This document shows positions 10,136 to 22,235 of a stretch of DNA of 64,000 nucleotides, piece after piece. Each line of letters opens with the position of its first letter. Positions within the stretch are counted from its first letter, which is position 1. The notes under the pieces are model-generated. The model did not search any database, was not told the origin of the DNA, and was given only the letters and a program-made list of their open reading frames with translations. The translations under genes and the position numbers were made by a program. Origin of the DNA: Nipponacmea schrenckii. Taxonomy: Eukaryota; Mollusca; Gastropoda; Lottiidae. The stretch is from assembly GCA_030562195.1 (NCBI GenBank), contig JAUJPP010000003.1, positions 35,904,602-35,968,601 of the forward strand, written 5' to 3'.

Positions 10136-12660
10136 TCTGGTATTTGCAGTGTCGTCCCTGAAGATTTAACAGAGTTCAAAAGTTTAAATGAAGCAGAAAT
10201 TCGATGTTTATTTTCCAAAATGTTAAATTCGGTTAATTACTTTGAGTACATACCAATAAGTATATATGGCCAAATACTAAACTATTTATTGCCCTGCTTT
10301 TGGAAATCCTTGAATATCCAACTATATTATATAGAGGTAATGTTTGTGGATCGTCAATAGAGACTGACAACACGTGACAATTTTAAAGCCACAAGATGTC
10401 AATAGAATTTTTTTTTCATTTTTTCATTCCATAAGGTAACATTACAAAGGGTGCGGCCTGGGCTAATTTCTTTACAAAATCTTGATATTGAAATCAACTG
10501 CTATAAAAATAGACATTAAGGCTCATATCATTCCTCTTTTAAGAAGAATTAAAGGTGAACTGGAAACGAATTGGTTCACAGATTTTTTCGAATGGCAATA
10601 CGTAAATATTCCATTAGTATGAAAATATATTTTCTAAAATTATGTCTGATAATTAATGGATATTGGTTTAACGATTCCATCAAAAACAAGATATCTAAAC
10701 AACAACAAAAATCCCCTTTAAGCAAGTATTTCTAGTTGATAACATTATGATAAGGTTCTTGACAACTGACTTATTTCATAGAAACATAGTTTTGATTTGA
10801 TAAAGTAGGCGTTTCCTGTTTCGCAATACATGAGACACGAAGCATTTATAATTCTAGTTTCGATTTATAGAAACAGAATAAATTTATAGTGAAAACTTTG
10901 AGTTTTCGTCAATCAAAAGAAAGTGGTTAACAGAGAAAGATATTTTTCATTAAAAAACGTCATCGAATTGGACATTTTGAGTTTTGGTCCACGGGCATCA
11001 AGATTAGTTTTTCCAGCAACATTACCTTCAAATAGAACTTGCTTACTAATGTTCTGCACTTGTAACAGTAATGTGAATACTTCAATTGCTGCTACCAATG
11101 GCTCGCCAATATGTTGTTTTAGATTTCCAGTTTCGTTTTGCCGTTCTGATCGTTTGTGCTTTGTTTATTATTTGAAACTTTTTGTTTTGTTCAGCATCAG
11201 TTTTCTTCTCTTAAAGTACTCACAATATCTATTTTATGAATTTTGTGGATAAGAGGCAATCTTGATGTCTACATGTCTACTGAAACAAAATCTAAGGGTA
11301 TATATTGAATTTGTTCATGCGTTTAAAGTTTTACAAAGGTGTTAGATGTCACTATAGTTGTGACTATGCACCGTAAACACCTTAATACGTAAAAAAGTTA
11401 TTGGGTTTCGGAAAAGATGGAGTGGGAGGAGGTGGGGGCGGGCGCTTGATTCTCCAAAATGAACAGACCTAGGATGTAACAAATAATTCAAAAGTTTCTC
11501 CTACATATTGTTAGTCACATTAGGTAAATTAAATTCAAGGTTTCATTAATAAGATGCTCTTGGGCGTTCGTACCTTTCTTTCGTACAGGTACATGTACTT
11601 ACAAAATAGTGAATTTAAGATCTACTTGATAGGCATTGGGTACTCCTTAAACCTGAAGGTATTTTCCTATTCTTTCAGTTTTGAAAAGAAATCGTACACA
11701 CTTGGTTGATATCGTTTAATCTTGTGAAAGAAAAAAAGAAGAAAGGGTTTGCTGTAGCTGAAATGGGCTGTTGATGAGTATCAGTCTTTTTATCATACAC
11801 GTTTATATCAAGTTTTTCGTTTCTGAAATCTGTGCTCCAGTTACAGTTAAGACCGTATGCGGCGCTCTTAATGAACCTACACATTTACTAAATTAGATTT
11901 AAGTCAAACTTTAAGTATACACCGCTTGATCTTACCTTGGACTTTCGAATGTATAAAAGGAAAGCCGTTTATCCTAACTTAGTTAAATAAGAGCGCTCTA
12001 TACGGCCCTTATTGAAGTATTAAAGAAGAATGGAAATTATGAATAATTTTAAGTAATCCCCAGAACTGTTCTATCGAGTTTGTACCATAAACTTATCTAG
12101 AAAATTACCAAAACATAATGAGTCAAATAGACAAAGGGGAAATACCTCACGTTCCCACTCTGCCATTAAGAGGTTCACATATGAATGCGCAAAACTTTTA
12201 GATTTTAATGACAAATCAGTCGTGTGCTTAAGATAGGTTTCACGTTGGCATGCTAGTGTTGTTGAGAAGTGGTCATCGTATTCCAACACTGCATATGACC
12301 CACAGCCAAAATATGATTGGATGACCTTAAATTATTAATACCACTACCTTGCAGGATATAAGATATGGTTTATAAATAGCCCTCACGACAATCAGATTTG
12401 GCATGTAGGAATATTATTTTTGTTTAGGGTAAAAGGGTTGCCTATATGTTAAGTTCTGTTGTTGTTGATGGAAGCAGTTTCTTTACCAAAATCTGCGTAA
12501 TGTATGACGCAACATAACCTTTATCACTTTGTTTGATAAGAAAGGTATGTGCAAATCTCCACTCCCAACCCTTTGTGTTTATCTTGTGATCGACAGCTAA
12601 GAAATCACGCGTTTTAAATAGTTTACCTAAAATGATCAGTGCTATGTCTTTTCAATTTCG
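10136..12660. other. Upstream region of PLAC8 copy A, no gene recognised
   Basis: Ordinary AT-rich DNA. The opposed open frames at 10913-11252 overlap each other and match no family I know. A G-rich patch lies near 11420-11450. No TATA box at a convincing distance from the PLAC8 start was found. Confidence 0.4.
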
Positions 12661-12666
12661 ACATTT

Positions 12667-13669
12667 AAGGGGGTTGACAACCTTATCGTTCGGGTAGTAT
12701 TTCATTCAAGAAACGTATTAAGTTTATGTCCATTCTATTTGGCATTAAAAAAAACTCATCTAGTAAAAAGTTTAGCTCAATCGCTTCAGTAGTTTGTCAG
12801 ATATCGGTCCGTGAAGATAATCTATTTATAGAACACAATGGGGTATTCCTCTATGTAGACGTACAAATTACGTTGTCAGTTGACATTTTTGAGTACTACG
12901 TCATCAGCTAAATAAACCTTTTCTACGTTTCTCGTTCAGATTTGTATAGGGGAATCCAGAATTCACATGATGTCCCATAAATCATTACGTCACATGTAAA
13001 CAGAGAAATTTTATGATTGGTGGGTAGGGGTGATTTGATGTGCTAATCCATTGTTTTAGCACTCCATTTATGTGGCTAGCGTTGCATATCGATGCCTAAA
13101 AGGTGCTTAAAGATTTCTACAGCATGAAAGACAATTTTACAACAACATGATCGTTAATTACGTAAGGTTTACATGTGTTTGCAAAATGTTGAAAAAAACT
13201 GCCATTTTTCAAAAAGCATATCTCGCTTACAATTTATCCGATTTTTACAAAGTTTGGCTTCAGCTAAAGCTTACGATGTCCTCTATAACTTAACGTTGGC
13301 TTTTTTTTATAAAATGAATAGTTTTTTAACAATTCAGTTTTTTGTATCTTCAAAACAAAACAAAATTTTCCAAAAAGCCAACGTAAAGTTGTAGAGATAC
13401 ATTTAGACTTGCGTTGTGCAAAATTTCAACCTTCTATATTAAAGAGTCTAGTAGATATGCTAATTTTAAGGGAATAATTGACGTTTTTTTCGTTAATCTT
13501 TCATACCCTATTTCTCAAAGTTGAAATGTCATAAAGAAATAAATTTTATATTTTTGGATAGCTGAAAGTCCCCTCTTTCCATTGATATTTAAAATATTTC
13601 AGATAGGTGGAAAAGAAGTGGTTGAAATCGTCTATTTTTTGTACATAGGTTTAGGGTTGTCAACCCCCT
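12667..13669. mobile_element. ~1.0-kb non-autonomous DNA transposon with TTAA target site (piggyBac-type signature)
   Basis: Termini are inverted: 'ttaagggggttgacaacc' at 12665-12682 and 'ggttgtcaacccccttaa' at 13654-13671. TTAA flanks both ends, which is the target duplication of piggyBac-type elements. No transposase is visible; the small frames at 12726-12911 and 13173-13394 are unremarkable. Confidence 0.7.
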
Positions 13670-13726
13670 TAACATTGAACTAAGTATGACTGTATTTACA
13701 TCTTCTAAATTTCACCATCTACATTA

Positions 13727-14191
13727 GGACTCGGTCCGCCAATTCATTTGCCATCTGTTTCAATGTTAAATCACGAAATTCAACCTTCCATAACTTTTTC
13801 CAGAAATCTCGTTGAAAGCTTTCCTGTATGTCACATGAAAGCCTGGCCAATACTTGGTTTCTGTACAAAATTTCAATATAGCATGACCATGAAAATTTTG
13901 AACTAAACAAAATGAAAGTAAACCACTACATTTTATCAACATCCGCTTGACTGTCACTGAACACAAAACCACTATTTTTAGAAATAACCTTCCGCCAATT
14001 AAATTTCTCATTATCTCAGAAATTCTGAAAGAAAATGCAATTCAGACATCAAATTTCAAATCTAGACCAAAAAATTAGTTAAAAATGGGCATGCAAAAAC
14101 CCCAAAAGGAAGGGAGAAAGAGGATTTCTAAAAATAGAACGAACTAAATTCGTACAATCATCAGCATAAAATGTTTTACTGGTCCGAGTCC
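13727..14191. mobile_element. MITE with GGACTCGG termini, full-length copy
   Basis: Starts 'ggactcggtccgccaattc' and ends 'ttttactggtccgagtcc', giving inverted ends GGACTCGG(T/A)CC. TA lies on both sides ('catta|gg', 'cc|tatat'), compatible with a TA target duplication. An internally deleted copy lies at 15043-15221. Confidence 0.7.
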
Positions 14192-15042
14192 TATATAGGG
14201 GGGCAATTTTTGTTTATTGTCTTAACTTGTTTTACAACATCTCAGGATGAACCTGTCCAAAAATTATGCAAATAAACCTAAAAGTATGCAAATGACAGCA
14301 TTTTTACTGATGCACCCCTACCTCTATTTAGCCCTCTATTAGATATCATTGATGGCGCGTCTTACGCTAAGTCAATCATAACATTCTCATTTCTCTAAAT
14401 AAATGAAATTTGTAAAGACTATTAAGTATTCTAACATATTTCCAGCCTAAAAACCCCAAAAAGGCAGAAAAAATGGCAACATTTGTTACCTAGTTGGCCA
14501 TTCAATGTCTTCACACTCATTCTGACTGTTCCTGCTGAAATCTTCATAATTATCATAAATTTGAGTTTGAAATTGCTCCAGAGATAATTCAGGCTGTTTT
14601 TACTGCCCAAAAAGCATTCTACAGTCTCCTGGTTCCAAGAAAAAGGCATACCATACATTGAAGTGGACTTTCAGGGCAGCTATAGAAACTGTATTCTTTA
14701 GGTCTGAAAAATACATAAGAAAAACCAAATTTTAATGATTGAAATAAGGAATATCTGCATTAGGAATTTTATTAGGACTTCATAGCCTCTTCTAAATGGC
14801 TTGTTTTACTAGATATTTAAAGTAGAAAGTGCAAAAAAGGAATTTTTGAAAACTCAATACAATGTACTATGACAGGCCTATTGGCCATAGGCCCCAAAAT
14901 GCCGATTTCCAATATATGACCCCAAAATTCTAAATTTTCACAAAAATTGAGAGGTACCAACCTTTTTTGTAGTTTCCATTCATAAAAAGGCCAAAAATAT
15001 CAAAAAGCATGTTTGTTTTGAAAATTCCTTCGGCTCATCTAA
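14192..15042. other. No gene seen
   Basis: Spacer between the two MITE copies, AT-rich and without coding signal or obvious repeats. Confidence 0.4.
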
Positions 15043-15221
15043 GGACTCGGTCCGCCAATTCATTTGCCATCTTCAGACATCAAATTTCAAATCTAGACCA
15101 AAAATTAGACAAAAATGGGCATGCAAAAACCCCCAAAGGAAGGGAGAAAGAGGATTTCTAAAAATAGAACGAACTAAATTCGTACAATCATTAGCATAAA
15201 ATGTTTTACTGGTCCGAGTCC
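15043..15221. mobile_element. MITE with GGACTCGG termini, internally deleted copy
   Basis: Its first ~30 bp and last ~145 bp match 13727-14191, including 'gaagggagaaagaggatttc' and 'gaacgaactaaattcgtac', but about 290 bp of the interior is missing. Confidence 0.75.
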
Positions 15222-15485
15222 ATTACATCTCGGTCTTGTGTCTTCTACATTGCCTGCATTATCTTTTAACGGCGGCGGCTACAATCATATCGAAAGAGAA
15301 AAGACATTGCACTAATAATTTTATGTATTGTGTCGATGGTATTAAGTATAAATACATTTTATTTTGAATAAGCGGTATCATGGCATAGGTATCAGAGGTA
15401 TTTTGTATTTTAACATTTGTAAAATAGGCATTGTGTTCTAAGCAAATGTAGTATAATACATTTTTACTCATTCAAAGTTGACCTT

Positions 15486-15736
15486 TGAAATCTATAAAGG
15501 GAAAGAAGAAATTTCCCACAGAATCACATAAACCGCACATCACCATTATAGTTATGTGTATTCTTATTTAGTTGATCGTGAATTTTTGGTTTATCATTTA
15601 AATTTTGATAACATTTGGAGAACAAAGACAGTAGCTTTTTATTTTTTTTAACATTAATACTTGCTCATGGTGATAGTTTTTCTTTGTTGAAGGTGGTTCT
15701 TCATTATGGTAACCCTGAACCATGAAACTAATATAA
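15486..15736 (+). repeat. Duplicated 250-bp block, copy 1
   Basis: Nearly identical to 18492-18744, from 'tgaaatctataaagggaaag' to 'ccatgaaactaatataa'. It is followed at once by a tandem-module repeat. Confidence 0.85.
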
Positions 15737-16641
15737 GATAGCTTGCCAGGCAAGGTAACATACGCCCACTGGCAGCATTGAATTTGAAAAATAAATAGAG
15801 CAATGACTCAAAAACATTCACTAAATGGATATTGAAGTCAAGGGCAAAAACTCAAAAACACCAAGTTTCATCAAAATCCATTGAAAATTGTAGCTTCTAT
15901 TGAACCACAATCTTACTAAGTCAAGGGCAATAACTAAAAAACTGTTCATCGAAAAATCATCAAATTCGAACTTGACTGTGTCTTATCAATTCTAATGCTC
16001 ACACCAAGTTTCATTTAAATCCATTGAAAATTGTAGCTTCTATTTTGTCTACAACAAATATAGAGGCAGGGGCAATAACTCCAAAACTGTTTATCGCAAA
16101 ATCGTCCAAATCGAACTTGACCGCCCTCTTATCAATTCCAATGCTCATACCAAGTTTCATTAAAATCCATAGATAATTGTAGCTTCTATAGTGTCTACAG
16201 AAAATGAATTTTTACGCAATTTTACTTAGTCAAGGGCAATTACTCATAAACTATTCATCAAAAAATCGTCAAATTTGAATTTCTGATAAAAACTGTAGCC
16301 TATATCGTGGATATAACCCAAATTTGACGCGTTTTTACTAAGTAAAGGGCAATAACTCAAAATCTGTTCATTCGATAATTTCCATTTTGGAACTTGACCG
16401 AGATATCATCAATATATACATGTATACCAAGTTTCATTAAGATCGGATAAAAACTGTAGCCTCTATCATGGATACAACCCAAATTTGACGCGTTTTTACT
16501 AAGTAAAGGGCAATAACTCAAAATCTGTTCATTCGATAATTTCCATTTTTGAACTTGACAGAGATATCATTAATATATACATGTATACCAAGTTTCATTA
16601 AGATCAGATAAAAACTGTAGCCTCTATTGTGGATACAACCC
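15737..16641 (-). repeat. Tandem-module repeat ('tacgcccactggcagc' family), about 140-bp units, truncated by the gap
   Basis: Begins 'gatagcttgccaggcaaggt' and 'tacgcccactggcagc', the reverse complement of the end of the element at 22236-24077. Inside, phrases such as 'gggcaataactcaaaa', 'accaagtttcatta' and 'actgtagcctctat' recur about every 135-145 bp. The array runs into the run of Ns. Confidence 0.75.
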
Positions 16642-17141
16642 NNNNNNNNNNNNNNNNNNNNNNNNNNNNNNNNNNNNNNNNNNNNNNNNNNNNNNNNNNN
16701 NNNNNNNNNNNNNNNNNNNNNNNNNNNNNNNNNNNNNNNNNNNNNNNNNNNNNNNNNNNNNNNNNNNNNNNNNNNNNNNNNNNNNNNNNNNNNNNNNNNN
16801 NNNNNNNNNNNNNNNNNNNNNNNNNNNNNNNNNNNNNNNNNNNNNNNNNNNNNNNNNNNNNNNNNNNNNNNNNNNNNNNNNNNNNNNNNNNNNNNNNNNN
16901 NNNNNNNNNNNNNNNNNNNNNNNNNNNNNNNNNNNNNNNNNNNNNNNNNNNNNNNNNNNNNNNNNNNNNNNNNNNNNNNNNNNNNNNNNNNNNNNNNNNN
17001 NNNNNNNNNNNNNNNNNNNNNNNNNNNNNNNNNNNNNNNNNNNNNNNNNNNNNNNNNNNNNNNNNNNNNNNNNNNNNNNNNNNNNNNNNNNNNNNNNNNN
17101 NNNNNNNNNNNNNNNNNNNNNNNNNNNNNNNNNNNNNNNNN
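16642..17141. other. Assembly gap of exactly 500 N
   Basis: All bases are N. The round number suggests a default gap size, so the true length is unknown. It falls within the tandem-module repeat, a likely cause of the break. Confidence 0.99.
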
Positions 17142-17497
17142 GCATCATTGACTTACAGTAGGAACAATGGATTCACCTAAACTTAAGAGACATTTCTCCC
17201 ATAATTTAAGTCAACTGAACATAGTAATGCGATTAAAAATTCAATTTTATTTACCTAATGTTCAATCTTCTTCTTGGTCCAGTCAGGGGTGGAGACAGTA
17301 AGGCCCTCTAGTGGACACCCAAGGTCATAGTGTCCCTCCTGGGCTATATATAGATGAATATATCAGGCACAGGCTACCATAAGGGAGACAACTACATTTC
17401 AGATGTCCTGCTTGAATTGACTACAGACCGAGCAATGTTAACGGTCTGTGTCTTCCTTCAATAACTCAATCTATTCTAATATTGAATAGATGTATAT
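17142..17497. other. No gene seen
   Basis: Short spacer after the gap; contains 'ctaccataagggagacaact', a phrase resembling short interspersed repeat ends, but I cannot place it in a family. Confidence 0.35.
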
Positions 17498-18491
17498 ATA
17501 TCGTTCCATCCCTTTTTTTATGGGGTTTTAAGCGGCGCTTGTATAACCTGTACAATAGGCATTAAAGTGGCGTATTCTGATTGCATTATTTTCTTAAGTG
17601 CAAGCTCGATATTTGAAGCCATTAAAATTTTAAACTATTTTAACCCCTGTGAATACATAAATAAAATCGGGTAGAAAGAGTTACACATACACAAATCAAT
17701 TAGCCTAATACCATCCTGTATTAGACTAAGGTATGATTGATTAAGCGCATGGTTAACCGTCCTTTTAACGTAGTGTTAAAAAAGTCAGTTTCAGGTAGTC
17801 AGTTCTTTTAACTGAAATGAAACAATTGTTTATACTACAAATAACTTATGACTCCAATTCAACCAAAAGTGTTAGGTTGATATAATTCGATTTCTGTGAA
17901 TGGAGAGATTCTCACAATGTACTGACCTTGGATGAAACAAATACTTCATTAAGAAGATGAAATTACGGCCTGAAACTGACGATCCTTAGCGCTTTTTTCA
18001 ATTTTCGGTAGGTACTGTATGTATTTAAAACCACACAGCCCATCGAAACCATATTTTGTCTACTAGTATTTTAGATCACGAACTTGAATGGGAGTTAAGT
18101 GTGAAGACGAAAAACAAATTGGTCATTCACATGTCAAGCCAGGCAGGCTTTGTAAGGATTCATAAACAAAGAAGCATTCATGTGTCGGTCAGGCATGGCT
18201 ATTAAGTTAAAGAGAGAATAGTCACGTCAGAACGAGAAAAAGAAGGCCTCGTGTAGATTCTTTGGATAAGTGTAGACCCTTAGTTAGTTGGATGAAAATA
18301 AAGAGATTTATTTTAGTCTTATTCAGTATCAGTTAGTAATCAGTATCCAGCTTCGTACACACGATTCTAACTTTTGTAAGAATAATCTATCTTTCATCTT
18401 GTAAGTAGAGAAACCCATGCAGTTAAATAGTAGCAGTTTGTCAACCATTCCAGTACCGCATCAATAACTTATCAGCAGTAATGAACACGTG
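17498..18491 (+). repeat. Duplicated ~1-kb block, copy 1
   Basis: Matches 20230-21333 almost base for base, from 'atatcgttccatcccttttt' to 'gcagtaatgaacacgtgtt'. Copy 2 has about 100 extra bases near 20420-20525. Confidence 0.85.
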
Positions 18492-18744
18492 TTTGAAATC
18501 TATAAAGGGAAAGAAGAAATTTCCCACAGAATCACATAAACCGCACATCACCATTATAGTTATGTGTATTCTTATTTAGTTGATCGTGAATTTTTGGTTT
18601 ATCCTTTAAATTTTGATAACATTTGGAGAACAAAGACAGTAGCTTTTTATTTTTTTTAACATTAATACTTGCTCATGGTGATAGTTTTTCTTTGTTGAAG
18701 GTGGTTCTTCATTATGGTAACCCTGAACCATGAAACTAATATAA
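18492..18744 (+). repeat. Duplicated 250-bp block, copy 2
   Basis: Second copy of 15486-15736, joined directly to the end of the ~1-kb duplicated block. Confidence 0.85.
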
Positions 18745-20229
18745 AACATGCAAGCTTAGATCATCACGAGTAAATAGGTTTTTTATGGATGAAAATAATT
18801 CTTATATTCATGTACTGAATAAATTAAAGGGCTGATAATGCCACTTAGGTTGTTATTATGTACCGTAAGCAATGGAAATAACCTACGTCAAAACACGATC
18901 CATTAAAACATATTCTACGGTAGTACGCACAACTGCATAAATAATATAGCTCTATTATATTATGTACATATTGCGCCTATTATTTATCTTATGTGGGATC
19001 TATAAACGGATATTTCAATTCAATATCATAATGTCAATGTCCCAAATAATGTTAACAATGTTTTACACGACATTATACCAATCAGGAGAAGAAAACGGAA
19101 ACTTAAACTTACGTATCGCTGTAGGACTAATAGTACAGAATATATAATATACTTTTAATCATAAATAACAAGTAAGCCCTGACTTGGCATAAATAAGAAA
19201 TTACGTAAATTCAATGAATTTTATGTATTTAGTTCGTTACTCTGTGTAATTGCATTTTTCACTCAATGCTCATTACTCACATAAAGACATTTGCTTATCA
19301 CTCAAATGTTTCACAACAAAGGTAGTTTTTGCATTATAACAAGTATGCGCAGGGTCAAATTATGAAGAAATCTTCTTTGTTGTTGAGAAAGAATATGTAT
19401 CCGAACTTGAATCTTGTTCTTTGGTTTAATCCAGTTTAGATGTGTTTCTGACTTAAGATCATCATCTACTGAAGACATACTAGGTAGACAAGTAAATGAA
19501 GATGGGCAACATCAAAAAGTATTTCAATTTCCAACAGTCAAGGGATCTTTAACTTGCACAGCCTGTTGAAAAAGACATTATTGTATTGTTTCATCCGAAC
19601 GACTAGACAGTTTTTCCATGTTATTCAAGGAATGGGAAATAGGATTTATATCCCTAGGTGTTATCTCGACCTATGCCGTGATTCATCTACTCTGGCAACT
19701 TTAGAAAAATAAACAAACGGCCAACTCGATGAGCAACCACGGTTCATAAAAGTGAACAGAAAGTATATGAATAAAAATTTCTCGTCACTTTTTGCAATTA
19801 AATGGCACTTTGTAAATGAAATCCTTAGGAAACCCTACAGAACCCGAAATAACGTCAAATAGCTTTTATAATACAGTAATATAAGCAGTCAATAAGTTTA
19901 AAAGTACTGTGTCACGTTTAAATATGTGGTTCATTTTTTTTATCTGTAAAATATATGTGTAGGTTTTGCACGTCAGATTAGATTTGATTTAAACGACATT
20001 TAGAACACAATTAACACGTGTCGTTGAAACGTTATGTTCCTTGTTATTAAAGAAGTGTGTTATACCATAATTTATTCCCTTGTGTTCCTTGTTAGATTAG
20101 AGTATGCCTAGATTAAGACTTCCATGTCAAATATTATACGTTCTTTTAATTGTGAGGAATAAAAAGAGATTTATAATCCAAAGGATAATCTTCTGGTTTT
20201 GATTAGATACTAAGTTGTAGTGGTCGGGA
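18745..20229. other. No gene seen
   Basis: AT-rich DNA. The frame at 18962-19147 has no recognisable domain. Confidence 0.4.
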
Positions 20230-21333
20230 TATATCGTTCCATCCCTTTTTTATGGGGTTTTAAGCGGCGCTTGTATAACCTGTACAATAGGCATTAAAGT
20301 GGCGTATTCTGATTGCATTATTTTCTTAGGTGCAAGCGCTATTTTTGAAGCCATTAAAATTTTAAACTATTTTAACCCCTGTGAATACATAAATAAAATC
20401 GGGTAGAAAGAGTTACACATATATTTTCCCTTTCAGGATGTCGAGTTGACTGAAGATAATTATGTTATAATCAAGTTTTCTTTTAAAAAGTCTGTATTTG
20501 AGGAACAGATAAGCGAGAGCGAAGCGAAAATCAATTAGCCTAATACAATCCTGTATTAGACTAAGGTATGATTGATTAAGCGCATGGTTAACCGTCCTTT
20601 TAACGTAGTGTTAAAAAAGTCAGTTTCAAGTAGTCAGTTCTTTTAACTGAAATGAAACAATTGTTTATACTACAAATAACTTATGACTGCAATTCAACCA
20701 AAAGTGTTAGGTTGATATAATTAGATTTCTGTGAATGGAGAGATTCTCACAATGTACAGGCCTTGGATGAAACAAATACTTCATTAAGAAAATGAAATTA
20801 CGGCCTGAAACTGACGATCCTTAGCGCTTTTTTCAATTTTCGGTAGGTACTGTATGTACATGTATTTAAAACCACACAGCCCATCGAAACCATATTTTGT
20901 CTACTAGTATTTTAGATCACGAACTTGAATGGGAGTTAAGTGTGAAGACGAAAAACAAATTGGTCATTCACATGTCAAGCCAGGCAGGCTTTGTAAGGAT
21001 TCATAAACAAAGAAGCATTCATGTGTCGGTCAGGCATGGCTATTAAGTTAAAGGGAGAATAGTCACGTCAGAACGAGAAAAAGAAGGCCTCGTGTAGATT
21101 CTTTGGATAAGTGTAGACCCTTAGTTAGTTGGATGAAAATAAAGAGATTTATTTTAGTCTTATTCAGTATCAGTTAGTAATCAGTATCCAGCTTCGTACA
21201 CACGATTCTACCTTTTGTAAGAATAATCTATCTTTCATCTTGTAAGTAGAGAAACCCATGCAGTTAAATAGTAGCAGTTTGTCAACCATTTCAGTACCGC
21301 ATCAATAACTTATCAGCAGTAATGAACACGTGT
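20230..21333 (+). repeat. Duplicated ~1-kb block, copy 2
   Basis: See 17498-18491. After 'aatgaacacgtgtt' it continues into unrelated sequence, while copy 1 continues into the 250-bp block. Confidence 0.85.
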
Positions 21334-22235
21334 TAGCATCGTCGTCAATAACTTGTCTACAGTTCATAAGGCAGTAGTGTCTTGAAGAAGAATATGTTCT
21401 AGTATTTCGTATATTGCCAGTGTATTTGTAGTAATAGACACTTGTTAGCATCGTTAACAACAGCATGTTTGCAGCACATATGTGGCCGAAACACAAAGAA
21501 GAACGTGCTTTCGATTTGGCGAAGAAATAGAAAATAAATGTTTTGATGTTGTGGTCACAAAGTAAACCATTTGGATTTCCCACTAAAAAGGTTTGTTTGA
21601 AACCCATAATCAAGCATTTGAAGAGATTTATAAAATACTTATTTAATTAAGATATTCCCTTTTCAATAAGATATTAATTGCAGTCATGTGCAACATGTAG
21701 AAGAATTCTGACAATAATTGGAAAATCAAACTCTTTCTATATCCACTCTGTATAGAGATAGAGTCCTGTCCACAATATTAATTTCAAAATTTCAAGCTGT
21801 TTTACTTTTAAGTTGAAACTTGACACCACGCATTTTCTTTGCATTTTCTAATCGAGTGGAAAAAAAAAATATCAACACTGTCCGTCATCTTGCAACTGTT
21901 AGGATTAGATTTATTATTGAATTTATTCACTATTCGTAGTTTAGGATATGAAGTGAGACAATCGCTTTAATATGGGTTTCTATCAGACCATAAACATTGT
22001 TCAATGATATAATAATCTATAAAATACTCTGTGGCACAATTAATGACTGTTGTCCTCGAGGTGTGTGCGGAAAGTTATTCATAAATGAATTAAGGTAGAA
22101 TGAGATGATATAATGAAGATATATAAAGTGGACTGATATTATAAAATATAACAGTTATGTAATAGTCATTTTGTCTGACACTGGTATTTATCGGGAGCCA
22201 CAGAAGCTCAATGAATTAGACGCTTGTGTGCATTT
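21334..22235. other. No gene recognised
   Basis: A minus-strand open frame at 21613-21302 (103 codons) is the only long one. It has no domain I recognise and partly overlaps the duplicated block. Confidence 0.35.

Noticed and set aside
10913..11252. Overlapping frames on both strands (61 and 109 codons)
   Set aside because: No recognisable domain, no matching splice sites or neighbours; lengths are within chance for AT-rich DNA.
16624..17180. Open frames of about 175-183 codons
   Set aside because: They consist almost entirely of unknown bases in the 500-N gap.
21302..21613. 103-codon minus-strand frame
   Set aside because: No family resemblance; it overlaps the edge of a duplicated block and has no supporting exon structure.
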